A DNA stretch of 64,000 nt from Paragonimus skrjabini miyazakii (Eukaryota > Platyhelminthes > Trematoda > Plagiorchiida > Troglotrematidae). The position numbers and the translations under genes were made by a program. Every line of letters begins with the position of its first letter. The stretch's first letter is position 1. The stretch spans positions 62,997-126,996 of the forward strand of contig JTDE01000431.1 of assembly GCA_014338405.1 (NCBI GenBank), in the 5' to 3' direction. Positions 45,073 through 57,250 of this stretch are shown here, one piece after another. Under the pieces are notes generated by a model. It searched no databases and was not told the origin of the DNA. It worked only from the letters and a program-made list of their open reading frames with translations.

Positions 45073-47366
45073 GAGCGAACGTACAGATTCGAACATTCAC
45101 CCAGAAAACCAAATAATACCTGAAATCAAGAAGTCAGAAACGACTATGGAGAATACCTTAACCGCAACATCTAACCCGAATAATGAGGTGAATGCAAATG
45201 CCTCGGACGTTTCCGATTCAGAAGACCCAAATCGTCCTGGACGAGTAGAAGAGGAACCGATACAAATCGCGTCTGAACAACCACATTCGAGTATGAATGA
45301 GAGTTCTACACATCACGAACAAATCGATTCGGATCTTGAAGTCCATGAAGTTAGGAGGGACAAGGACGAAGCACTCACTCCTGACAGCCCGTTAGACGTT
45401 GAAGTAGAAAAGGGATCCGGAAGTGAAGCAATGGGTGCAACTGTTCAGCATCATGCAGGATACACTATAGAGGAACATCAGAAATCTGACATGCTAAGCG
45501 AAAGTTCAATCGATGCTACCTCGCAACAGCCTGCGAACACAATCAAAGAAGGTGGTGAGAGTCTAGTAATAGAACGTGACGCTACTGCAGATCATACGGA
45601 AGAAGAGGAATCTACCGTACATCTCGACCAAGCACAAACTGAATGTAAAAACGAAACTTTTGGCAAACCACAACCTCAGACCGAAACGTGTACTTACGGT
45701 GAGAATCAAATGTTGTCTGCAAACGAAAACCTACCTGAGGATTCACGGTCACTGCAAAATGAAGAAAACATGGAATTTAAAACAGACGTTATCAAACCTT
45801 CTACAGAAATAGATAGTGATTTTGACATTGTACACTCTGAACAGCAAGAAGCAAATCCAGATAGCCCTGTTGAACCGCTTGATCAGCGTATAAATATTCT
45901 TTCAGAACTCACTTCCAATACAGATGTGGGGCCAATTAATGAAGAAATTATAAGTACCGACGGAGGCGATCAAACAGTCCTGTCTAAAAGCAAGGTTATT
46001 GCGTCCACGGTTGAAACTCAATCGAATGCTGAGATATTGAGTTCTCTAAATGAACCTGAAGCATCTCCTGAGCTGTCACAGCTAGTCAAACAAGCTGAGA
46101 TATCTAACGGTATCGAAACTTCAGAGGTTATTATCACGGACTTTGAACCCTCTTCAGAAAACCTCATAAGTGAAGTGCATTGGGGAAATGAAGATGAAAT
46201 GCAAGTTGCCTCAGTGCACGAACTAAACGCAAAGTTCCTTAAAACTGATCAGAAGGAAAGCGGTTTCGTTTATGCGGAGAAAGACACTGAAACTGTCAAC
46301 TTGGAATCTGTAGAAGAATTGTCTGGTCAATCAAATGAATGTATAGCTGTTGAGCATGCACCATCTCCAATATCATCTAACATGATTGGTTCTAGTCCAC
46401 CAGAAGTGCTTGCTGCTTATGAGACTAGTTTACCTGAACTGAAGGATTCTGTAATATTACCTGACGTTCCTGCAACAGACCACGTGGACGAGGGAAGTTT
46501 CCTTGAAACGTCACCAACAGAACTATCAGATGTTATTTTAAGCAATAACGAACAAACCTCTGAGGATGCCCAAACTAAAGATGTTGAAAATGAACACCTG
46601 CATCAAGCCGAGCAACATATAGTTCACGAATCAATGCAGCCAGAATTGTGCGATCAAATTCCGGAAGATAACTTCAAAGTTGCTAAAGTTACAAGCACGG
46701 GAGAGCCTTCACTTATTACCACGGAACATGTGGTATTCAGTGAGTTACACAAAGAAGGAACACCTGCTCCGATAGACATACAAAATGACGCTAAAACAAT
46801 GAACCTTTACCAGCATCCTGGAGATGAGAATCAGTCGCCTAATGGTTATGGGTACAAATCAAATGGACCGATTGAACAAGTTCAACGTGAGCTTTCACAA
46901 GATATCCAACGAAGACCACTTTCAGATGTTAAACAGCGCAGTAAAACTCTTGAGCCGCATATTATGGCCAGCTGGATGGATCATTATTTAGATCCAAAAA
47001 AGAGATCAGCAACATTGGGCCGCAGCGAATATCGCAGACGTCCGAAACTTCAGCCGAAACCAGCCCCAAATGATGACCACTTATATCCAGACTCAGTTAC
47101 ACCCTCGAAAGTTGATCGTGGTCTGAGCGTTCGTAGTATGAGCATTGGCTTACCAGAAGGAACGTACGATGTGCCATATATAGATGATGACGCGTTCTTA
47201 CCTCGCAAGTTACGCACCGTTCAAAATAATCACACGAATGGTAGTGAAGACAGTGAAGTCAGTTCCGAAGATACCATTGACTGGTTTTGGCAATCAAACG
47301 GTGCAGGTAACAGTTATCTGGACCCAGCACATATAGCTGATACAAATGAGTGCGTCCCAACCCCAG
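45073..47366 (+). CDS. Very long acidic exon of an unrecognised protein
   Basis: The frame is open from a TAG at 45038 to past the donor CCCCAG|GTAAGT at 47367, about 760 codons, far beyond chance here. The first in-frame ATG is at 45146 (740 codons to the donor). The peptide before that ATG also looks coding, so an acceptor at 45073 with an upstream exon is equally possible. The N-terminal ~590 residues are rich in Glu, Ser, Thr, Gln and Asp and are probably disordered. The last ~150 residues are more basic and ordered-looking: HIMASWMDHYLDPKKRSATL near residue 603 (counted from ATG 45146), a Lys/Pro-rich stretch, LSVRSMSIGLPEGTYDVPYI near 659, and EDTIDWFW near 708. No signal peptide, membrane segment or known domain is seen. 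Composition fits a scaffold or cytoskeleton-associated protein, but that is only a guess. Confidence 0.85.
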
Positions 47367-50300
47367 GTAAGTCAGTTCTAATTGGTTTTTGTGTAAGTTG
47401 AAATTACTACTGGTACTCTGTGTAGAATGTCAAAAATATTTATTTTGGAAAGTGGTTAAATCGACGTGAGGTGTAGTTCCTCAGTGAAAAGTTCTATACC
47501 ATTTATTTATTTATATGACTGGAGTCAACCTCCAACAGATGTAAATCCTTATTATCGATGGCAATAATTCTATTGCTCAAGCTTTACATAACAACGTTTA
47601 ACCTAAAGACTAATACGTGATAAAAAGCATCACATTCTTAATGACGTTGTTTTACACATTTTGTCACTGAAGTCAAAGCAAATGCATTATTTAGGTAATC
47701 ATTTGTTAGGTGATCTTGACTATTTTGAGTTATCAACAACAGCACATCAGAATCACATCATTTAAACTGTGCTGCACTGTTATCCAGTTCATCAGGTCGA
47801 TTGCCAATAAACGTTTTTTGACTTGACATTGATCAAGTGAGATTATACATGAGACTATAAACTGCTGGAAATTTAATGATCAATTTTTCAATCGCTTACG
47901 TTGTATTGCGTAAAATATCTCGTATCTAGTAAGCTGAAGATGAAAACAAGTAACGTTAAATATTATGAACGACTGAAATTAATAACCAGTGAATAAATGA
48001 TCATTCTGAGAGCTCACACAAGGTACAGTTTAGGAAGCATGGATTTAGGGCACCTGGGGCGGTGAAATGAATATTCACCAAACTAAACACTTAATAACCT
48101 CAAACAGACGAATGGTCCCAGCTACTTCACTGAACATTTAACGTAAACCAAAGGTTACAGTTGAACTGTCACACCTGTTTACTGACAACTGTGAAGACTA
48201 ATTTGTTCACATATGCCAACCTGACACACCCAACAATCTGAAACCTAGTTTTATTTTATATTGTTGACGTAACTGCGATAAGTAGTACTGATTTGGCCCG
48301 TGATATATTAAGATGTGTGAAACTGGCAGAGTGGATAAACGTCTAAAATTAACTGATAGTATATACAATAAGAATGATTAATCGACAATTGTCTTCAAAC
48401 AGGCTACTGAGCAGGTTTCACTGCCTCAATTTATATTACGACCTGATGTCTTTTGTGAAATAAACTTAGTCCACATTGAACGTCTGAAAAACTGGAAAGA
48501 TAATTATATAATGAATCGCTGCTCTACATGATTTACTCGATTCAGTTTGTAAAAGTGATAGGTGTAAGCTTAATCAAGGTTTCCCATCAAGATTCCACGC
48601 CCAACAGCACATAGGTTCTGGGTTTTACAAAAACATTTCGATAAAGGGGCACTTACTTGAGAAGTAAACTTTAGGCCCGTGAAATTTCGTTGATCAGAAT
48701 GCGACCAACAGAATGAAGAAAAACTGGTTCAGACACCGTAGAAGTGGATGCACTCACCACACGTTTTTCAGGATCAGATAGTATGAGCGAAGCGAAGTAG
48801 CCAAGGGCCCGTGTTTTTAGATAATTCTATTGATTATGCGGCCATCATAAAGTAACGAAATGTCTCGCCTCTTGGTGTCTTGTGACTGATTTCAAAAAAA
48901 CACTTACTACATCTAACGACGATTTCTAGGGAAAGATGGTTATTGTTGTGTAGTTCAATCCTGGAAGAGAACAGTGTGTATAAGCATTTTCAGCATTATC
49001 GATTTTCGAAACACAGTGACAATATTATTATGTTTCGGTTGCACAACTTCAGCACAACTATACTTGCTGCCTCTTGCCAGCATACATTTGATGCAAATGA
49101 GCACAGCAACCATCTTGCTACCCGCTTTTTACGCTGACAAAATACTTACTGTCAAGTAGATTGATTCATGGTGAGCTGACTGATGCGCACACCTAACAAA
49201 ACTGCATAATTCAGTCTGCAGCACAACATTAGCTGTTGTGTTTTGGATACAGAAACTTATATGTTTCAGATCCGGTTTTCACCGATTAAGGCACAGGTTT
49301 TATTGGTATTTAATACGGTAGGCCAAAAACGATGCAGTCATTTCCATATAAAAATCCCAAAGAGCCAAATTTGTCTCTAGAAACAAATTCTATGAGCTGT
49401 TAACAGTGTGTATAAGGTATCTTTACTAGGGAAATGAATCATTGAAGGCCATACAAAAGATGCATTGTACCAGTTTGAATTTAGTGCAGTTCACTCAGGA
49501 ACAGGAAGTAAAACGAACTTTTCAAAATAAACCCAGGTTACGTAAGCGATTACTCCCAGGCAGCTAATCAAAAACACAAAAGTCTCTTTGTTCACAAATG
49601 TCGTGTGTAATTTGGGCAAATGAAGCTCTAGTATAAAGAGCATATCATTCGTAAGGTTCAATCTACAACGGATCTGTCCCTTGAGTTTAGCCAAACCAAC
49701 GCGCATAAATTGATTCCTGGGGCATGCGAACGATAATCTTCAGGCAAGACCCCTTAAAAAGACAAGTTCATAGAGGGTAGAGATTTCATTGTAGACTCCG
49801 ACGGCCTGAGACCAGGGTTTAACGTACTGCATCTCAACTACTAAATGAAAGTTTTTGTATCAAAATAATTAAAAAAATACACGGACCACGTTTTATCATC
49901 ATTTTGGCATCTTTAAACGTTACACAACTCAGTACTAATTCCTGTAAAGCACTCTTTCCCTTGTTACCCTTCATCTTTTTACCATCCCAAATAAGTCGAC
50001 GATTGGAACATCGTTTTGTTTAGCCCAGGGTTCCCGAGATCGAATCATTAGTACGTAGGACTTGTTTAAACATAAACAAACTGGGACCAACTCAATTGTT
50101 TAGTAAGTATACCTTGTGTAGTAGTAGTCGGGAGATGGGTTAGCTCGCACTTGTTTCGTTTCTCCATCTTTTGTTTTAGACGGTGTGTATATAGTAAAAT
50201 TACTCTCATTGATTTTTGATGCACTATTGATGTAAATGCTGCGTATTCACTAGAGCGTGATGAAAAATGTGTTGGCTTTTGTTTTCTTTTTCGATAGTCT

Positions 50301-51335
50301 ATAATCCATCAGTATACTGAGAATAGTCTTGGTGGGTTTGTGTTCACCATCAATAGCGCATAGCTGTTTTGTTAGTTCTGACGAGTTGATGTTGTCTAAC
50401 TAAAAGCGGTAAAATGAAATCGATGGAAGTTCACGGAATGAATCACTCTCCAATTAAGAATTAATACTTTCAATCCTACTAAAACGTGTTTCGGTGGTGG
50501 GGAATTAATATAACTAGCTGATATTCGTAATGCTGCTTATTGTTTCGGTAGATGGATGTATATCGGTTTGGCTAGAAAACAGAAAATCATTTTTCCGCAT
50601 TTCGAATGCCCATATCTGTTTTTCACTTGATTTGTATATCTTCGTGAAGAATAAAGCAGCGCTGTTGTAACAAGGCTTCAGATACAGTAAATATTTACTT
50701 GTGTGCGGTGTTTCGCTTAAATTTTCAAGAAGACTTCACCAAAAGCATTGTCCCACGAAGTTTAGCACTCAAATATCCTGTCAAATATTGTCTCTGTCAC
50801 CCAGTGATAAGTCATTAAAACGGTGGAGTAAATGAATGCTGTTTTCTTTGTTTGGTCATCGGACTAATTTCTTCAGACGCAACATGACCACGTTTGCTAG
50901 GTGGGTATGAAATCGGTTTATAGAGAGATAATCGATTACCAACCAACAATCAGTCAAGAGCTAATTCAACCCGTAACTTAGACTAGCAATGAGTCAGGAA
51001 AATTTAGGTGTCTATACGAACTGGTTTGGAATTTCAAGACCAGCACTGTAACATCGTATGCTAACAAAACTAAGAACGGTCAATGTATAAAGTCTCATAA
51101 TCACTGATCGTTCTTCAGCCTTCAGTAGACAATCGAGGTCACTAATTTCTATTGCGATGCCGTTTGACCGATCAAGGTGCGTAAAGTCAAACGCTTAGTT
51201 GGAGAACCTGAGCAAAACAGGAGTAGGCTAGGCTCAACGGAACCTCTAAGTGGCACATAAAATTTATAATCAGTTACCTGAAGTGTATTAAATACCTGAA
51301 GCCCCGAATTTTCATATGACCTACTATGTCATTAG
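47367..51335 (+). other. Probable intron after the large exon
   Basis: Begins GTAAGTCAG and would end TATGTCATTAG at 51335. AT-rich, with no frame or repeat that I can name inside it. Confidence 0.5.
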
Positions 51336-51469
51336 AAATGCCTGACCCCATGAATTCACAGATGCAATCTGAGATCTTGTCTGATCAACCAAACAACATG
51401 ACTGTTACCTCAGAGTACGCGGAATTCCGATTCAAAGCAATACCTGCAGTGCCTGAATACCAGTATCAA
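51336..51469 (+). CDS. Probable second exon of the same gene
   Basis: Two bases plus 44 open codons lie between an acceptor (ACTATGTCATTAG) and a donor (CAA|GTAATC). The large exon ends with one base over, so the junction makes a Glu codon and the phase fits. The peptide starts MPDPMNSQMQSEILS and ends FRFKAIPAVPEYQYQ, with balanced, non-repetitive composition. It ends in phase 0. The frame reaches a stop 14 codons past the donor, so a further exon is expected; none is certain downstream. Confidence 0.55.
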
Positions 51470-54400
51470 GTAATCTTGTCAATACAGAGACAGGTCTGCT
51501 GAATCGCTGTATTGGTAATCGTGGCGTTGATCAGATGTGAGCATTACCGCCAGGTAAATGATCCGGAGTGGGTGTCGTAGACAGAACAGAAAACCCAACC
51601 GAGTTGACGGAAAGCTTCAAAGATGGCAACAAACTTCTGGTAGATTTAACCGTAGGCAAAATGTATGCATTATAAAAACCAAAATGCGGAAAATTATGAC
51701 ATTCATAAAAAGTTATTTAATAGACTGAGATAGAAGGTTAAAATTGAAGAGTAGGCCATCAGGCAAGTATCAAACCGTGCAGCCTAGCCGTCGTTGTTCA
51801 TCATTGATGTAGTCCAAAATAGTCAACTGGTTCTCATACTAGCTGTTATTTTTGTGCCACATTTGCAACTAAGCTTGCCAAACCACGCCAAGCATTAATG
51901 AGATTTTTTGTCAGATCGATGTCGCAAGGGCTGGTAAGTGAGACTACTCCGATAGTTTTATCTTACACAACCTTCAATGTTTAATTCTTAGAATAAATTT
52001 GGTCTTGCTGATGAAACGTTATAGGCAGAAACAACAATTTAAAGAAGATTCTCAGTTCTTATGTTTATCGGGAGAACGGTTCTGGCAACAATAAGCTGGA
52101 AAGACAAAGTAGATCTTAAGCAGATATTCTTGATAAGAATGGCGTCAAAATGTTTTCTTTTTTTAAAGAAGGCATAGTTGTGGAAGTTATGAATAACAGG
52201 TACTGTCAGCTGGATTTACATTACGGTCACTTCCGTAGGGACTTACAACTCACAACTGAGAGTGCCACTATATCCGTAGGATAACGTTCTCAACAATAAT
52301 TCTTCCTATTCATATATTAACTGGACGGGAGTGGTTGCGCATACTTCATCAAGCGTTTGTTAGACGGAATGCGTCAATTCTGTTCAGCCTGGCGACGCTT
52401 AGCAAAAGGAAGAACGTCAATTCGTCCATCTTGATTGTGGTCGACACGCAGACAAAAAAAATCGCTCACTCCTAATTGTTCGCTGCCTACAAGCTTAATA
52501 CAACTGCTCCGAAAACTTGCTCGTTCGTTAAAATGTTTATTGCTTCTGAAGGGCAGATCTACTTGTACATACTAGACTCGCTGTGGATGCCATGCCACCA
52601 ACATAAGCTGAACAGAAACCAGATAGGAAATCGGAATATTTGGTTCACTGCGGTGTGTGTTGGACACGTCAACATTTATATTCCTTTCGAAAATACCTGT
52701 TAGAGTCATGAGAACGACAAAGTAGGGGACAATACTTGTTTTTTGTGTTTCACACAACTGTCACACAATTGTGTGAAATAGGGTGAGTCAGAAAAACAGT
52801 CAGTAGAGGTTATGAATGGTGTGTTTGTTATCAGCTACGCAGTCACTGTTCCAAACCGCGGGTCAGGGGAGATCAACTTTTGAAAGCGTTTACAGGTCCG
52901 GCAAAGTGCGTGTATTCATGGAGCCGCTGCGGTTTGCAGAATGAAACGATTTAATACTAACAGAAATCAGCCATTCTCAAACAGGAGGCTATCGTGATAA
53001 GCGATGGCAATGAGTTGTTTGTACAAATGTACGGTCCTACAATATGCACCTGATGACGTGCAATGAAAATGCCTAGCAATAAGCCGCGCATCAAGCAATT
53101 CTGGCTTTCTGTGCTCAAGTCTAAATAGTCCTATTCCCACTAACAGAACGACTAAAATCTGACAAATGGGAAACTATCACATTTTGAGTTATTTTGTCCA
53201 TACTATTATCCAGCTAAACAGAATGATGACCACGTGGATGGGTAGAAAATAGCAGTTCATCGCGGTCATTGAAGGAGGTCTGCAAAACCGACAAACGAAC
53301 TCATAACACAGCTTGTTGTAAGCCATGAAAGTTTATTTTTTGGGTTGCAACATGCGGAGGAATGTTGAAGAAGAACAGACACAAACTGAGATAACAAGCT
53401 CGGAGGGTTCGAATGCTTGTAATGTCTTCGGTGTGAACCATCAGATATCCTCTGGAATGGATATTAGGGGAACAAATTTTCTTCACAGAGGTTTACGTGG
53501 ATTTCCAATGGATAGCTGCCAAAGTTTACGACTTCTTGTAAGAAAATGATCTTATCGTATTACCGGTAGGGATCTGCAAATTCTATTCAATTCAACGCCA
53601 TGCGAAGGCAAGTTTTGGTGGGCAGAATCAGTCTGTTATTGCCAGTCTAGTTAATGGAAAAGCTATCAAATATTTATATGTCCAATTTGTATAAAGTGTC
53701 ATGATTAGTTTTCCCATAATTAATGACACCAATAAACCAATGTTTGGTACTTAACTGCCATGCAACAGTGAAAAGATAACCATGCAAATGATAATGCGAA
53801 AAAACGGGACAGCGTTTACATAGACGTTTCTAATAGTCTATAGTCCTACAGTCAAACCTGTAAGAACAAGGCATTTACCCCGTCGAAAAACAGGCAATTG
53901 AACGTATAGTAGGCGTGCGTCGTCACTCTTGGGGCAAATGTCGTGTTGCTTCAATCGATCTGGCCTAACGATTCAACAAACGCGCCAACATGCATGCAGC
54001 TGAGCATTATCAGCTATCACATCACAAAAGCCCACGACTATAGGCTGACAGAATCGGCATTCTATTCAATAGAGCAAATACAACCTGCCGTTTCTAATTA
54101 GCCAGTGGCTGCTTTAATTCTTTTTTCATATATGTTCGATTTGTCGTCTCATGCCTTGTGTCAGCTTGCCGAAAGCTTGGCGATGGTCGAGAAATTTGGA
54201 TAACGAAGAGTTGATCGCAATAGTACGTTGTCAAACCTTACAATTCAAAGTTGCCGGCGTCTGAATGAATAAATCTGATGGGCACTTAGGAAAAAGTCAC
54301 TCACGTGTAACTTCGCGAATACATTTCCAATGACATTATCGATTAAGTGCGACTGAGAGGACCTATCCCTCGTCAAAACTTTCGTTACGTTTTATAGCGT

Positions 54401-54773
54401 CAACCTTTGGACGTCATCTTTTCCTTTACTTTGGAGAGGAATTCACACAGCTTCATTCAAAGAGATGACGAGCAACGACACCAAAATTTAAACGACAAAT
54501 GTTTTGAAAAGCAGATGAGTTCAAAGCAAGCTGTCTGTCAAACGTAAGAGGCTGCATAGTTGACAACACAGGAAAATTAACGGGTCTTTCAACCCCAATA
54601 ACAAGCGTTAATTATTCCAACAATCAGATGAGTTTTTATTGAGATATGGTAATTGGAAGGGACATAAATAAAAAGCATTCTGGCAAAATCAAAAACCTCT
54701 CAGGGTAAAAGCTCACGCATCGAGAAGAAGAAATGTCCTACGTAGTGAGAAAATTGTCAGAAGGCAGTAATAA
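51470..54773. other. Intron or intergenic, one doubtful exon
   Basis: The frame 53325-53549 (plus) contains VEEEQTQTEITSSEGSN and reaches a possible donor CTT|GTAAGA at 53537. A T-rich tract precedes it, but no acceptor gives the phase 0 needed directly after 51469. A hairpin lies at 52748-52778. Otherwise nothing. Confidence 0.35.
52748..52778. other. Hairpin, 10-bp perfect stem
   Basis: TTTCACACAA pairs with TTGTGTGAAA around an 11-base loop. Function unknown. Confidence 0.5.
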
Positions 54774-55229
54774 TCAACGCCGAGCTTCCCGCATAAATGA
54801 GTCATAAGTTTTCAGGAAACCAAAAACAGTCAATATACGTAAATCAGTGACTGCGTAGGAGGGCAGTCCCAGACGAAGAATCGCACTGCAAGAAGTTGGA
54901 AGCACAATACCACGAAAAGTGATGGTCCCATATGAATGATAAACAGAGTCCACGTCACAGCTCGTAGTATGGAGAGCCAAGTGAACGGCGACATCACTAG
55001 AGTAGGTCCGGCACTTCACGGCCTCGTCCGTCTAGGCAAATTGGCTTCGGTAGTCGTCCAACATACTGACGTCCACTATCGTAGCAGCGCCGTCACAAAC
55101 CGTGATCATATCGGGTTTGATGAGAGAGCTGACCGTTGGCGTTCGTAGTTCCTCAAAGATTGTGTAGTCCATACCATGCAGCCTTTTCGTCAAGTCTGTG
55201 GACACACGGTTGTATCGAGCACAACGCAC
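54774..55229 (-). pseudogene. R2-type restriction-like endonuclease
   Basis: Minus-strand frame 55229-55032 ends with KPDMITVCDGAATIVDVSML, the PD...D catalytic signature of the R2 C-terminal nuclease. Frame 55019-54774 continues with GTITFRGIVLPTSCSAILRL, then LPSYAVTDLRILTVFGFLKT, matching the R2 C-terminus. One shift or stop lies between the two. The catalytic P-D and distal D appear intact. The domain nicks the target site. Confidence 0.7.
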
Positions 55230-55710
55230 ATCGTGGGTGATCCAGTACGATAAGGGAATATGGTCAAGGATTTCTGGTCGACCGTATATCCCACAACAGA
55301 CCTTTGTCTGAAGAAGACCGTGTCAGAGCCGAATAGCGCAAATAAATATCCTGGGGAAAATGCGATCTGGATTCAACAGCCAGCGAGTGGAGAGTGGAGA
55401 GTGAGACACTTCGTGCAGAATGTGGTCGTCCAGCATATAATAAAGCTTATCCATCTGTGTTGCATGAGTCCTTTCCTTGTTCGTTACTGCCACATTCTGA
55501 ACACGTGCCAAGGCATTGACGTCTCTAATGATAGGACCAAACGAATCATCTCTGACCGCGTTCCTCAGAACTGAACACTGATTTGAGAGCAGTCTGTCCA
55601 CTCGTGAGCTGCATCAGATGGGAGTACTGGTGAACAGAAAAAAACGCCAGACCGCTCAGTCGAAAAGATTTGTGGACGTCGCTGTTTAGTGTGTTTTCCG
55701 GAAGACGGAG

Positions 55711-56435
55711 CTACTGCCAGACAAACTGGTGACCTGTGCTGTCCGTAGCTTTGAACGTGTTTCGGTGGATCGCGTCCAAATTTGGAGGGTGGTTCATCCC
55801 GGGAATCAGATACTGTCTCAGTAGGTAGAGACGCTGACGCGGCCTCAGGGACGCTTTGGTAGTTTCATCGAGCATATTACAAAGTTGCAATCGGTGATTG
55901 GTGAGTGCTTCACCCTTCCAGGTGAACGGGATATCGAAACAGATGACCGTGTTAGAGGCGCTTAGTGAGTGGATAGTGTTCGTGTCAAAGTGAATAAACT
56001 CGTCAGCGAACGCTTTTGCTTTACGCTTAGGGCCGCCACAGGTGACCATCAGTCAAGACTTTCATTTGTTGATCTTCATTCCGGATAACTTCTGGGCACT
56101 GTTGGAGGCTTCTGGTAGAGACGCACCGGATTCTTGGCTAGGTGAATCGGTTTTTCAGCGTACGCAAAACCGCTAATTAGTGTATCATGGAACTGGTAGT
56201 TAAGCTCCGGTAGAGATAGAGTTGACACCACATCCACTGCCATGATGAATGGCAGCAGTGACAGTAGGTCAAACTGGCAAACACCACGCTGGGACCAGAG
56301 AACGGAGAAATTGAACATGGCAAAAGCATTTCGATAGGAATCAGCAACGTAGTGTGTTAGAAGTGGGACAGCGAGGAAAACTTGAACCGATTTGATTATC
56401 GAGTCCGGGGAGAAAGAATCGAACGCCCTGGACAC
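55711..56435 (-). pseudogene. R2-type reverse transcriptase with altered active-site box
   Basis: SRAFDSFSPDSI (residues 2-13 of the 56435-56076 frame) holds the first catalytic aspartate. RGVCQFDLLSLLPFIMAVDVV corresponds to the RGVRQGDPLSP...D box, with Q-F in place of Q-G. FAYAEKPIHLA occupies the position of the A-Y-A-D-D box, reading YAEK, so both aspartates are replaced. The next frame (56049-55711) gives FTWKGEALTNHRLQL and RPRQRLYLLRQYLIPG, the thumb of R2 polymerases. The enzyme cannot be active. Confidence 0.75.
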
Positions 56436-56574
56436 GTTATTAAATACTGCACACTGACTAAAAGACGTGGCGCATGAGTTTCAAAGCAATGCATGTAGTA
56501 GCGAGATGGACTCAAGTCAACCATCATCGTGTAGAAACCCGAATTGGACAGCGGGCAGTTAAAAACGTGTATTC

Positions 56575-56690
56575 CGACGATCAGTTAATATTTTGTGGAA
56601 GCAACACAACCAATTTAAGCATATGGCGATTGATGTCAGTTTGCTGCGACAGAAAGGATTGTTCACATTCGGAACATACGTGAGGCGGAA
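56575..56690 (-). pseudogene. Zinc-finger-like N-terminal segment of the R2-like LINE
   Basis: The minus strand reads HVCSECEQSFLSQQTDINRH, which fits C-X2-C-X13-H and resembles the DNA-binding fingers at the start of R2 proteins. The second histidine is not seen. A second CX2C (HCQMC) appears near 57205-57215 beyond the gap. Confidence 0.4.
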
Positions 56691-56965
56691 GCAGCATAGA
56701 TGGACTCGACAACCTTCGTTCAACAGGAAGGGGATTAACTATCTGGTCAAGGCCTCAGCTTTCATGAGCTTCAAATGTTTGGGCACCAGTTTGCCCAAAC
56801 CAGATCGGTATCTTCCATGCTCCTCAGAGTGCGAAAAATTTTCTCTCCAGTTATCTGGTTGACCAATGACGAGTCCGGACGCAGATTTGTACATGATGGC
56901 CGCTCATCAGTGTGTAAACGAGGCGATACTACCTCAAACATGTAATTGTCCGGGAGACCATGCTC

Positions 56966-57065
56966 NNNNNNNNNNNNNNNNNNNNNNNNNNNNNNNNNNN
57001 NNNNNNNNNNNNNNNNNNNNNNNNNNNNNNNNNNNNNNNNNNNNNNNNNNNNNNNNNNNNNNNNN
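56966..57065. other. Assembly gap, 100 N
   Basis: 100 unknown bases inside the N-terminal region of the R2-like element. The join across it should not be trusted. Confidence 0.99.
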
Positions 57066-57250
57066 CCAGTCTGCAGATAAAACTGTAAAAGAAGCATTGT
57101 TCTTGCGTTGGTGGTATAGGGTTTAAGTCAATGCATATTTTTACGTCTCGCTATCTGCTTCTTGTTCGTGTAGATCCCCACGGCGACGGCAGCACGTCAT
57201 CCAGTGACCAGTCGTCAGGTGTACGGAAATCCTTGTGACGTATGCACATT

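Larger units (their letters stand above)
54774..57250 (-). mobile_element. R2-like LINE with restriction-like endonuclease, decayed
   Basis: Reading the minus strand from high to low coordinates gives a zinc-finger-like segment (56690-56575), reverse transcriptase palm (56435-56076), thumb (56049-55711), linker (55601-55323) and a restriction-like endonuclease (55229-54774), the single-ORF order of R2-type elements. The frames shift between blocks. The distance from zinc finger to palm is much too short, so an internal deletion is likely. The gap at 56966-57065 interrupts the N-terminal part. No 28S rDNA target is present at the 3' side. Confidence 0.7.

Noticed and set aside
53325..53549. 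Possible third exon of the large gene (acidic peptide, donor at 53537).
   Set aside because: No acceptor with a pyrimidine tract gives the phase 0 required after 51469; kept only as a remark.
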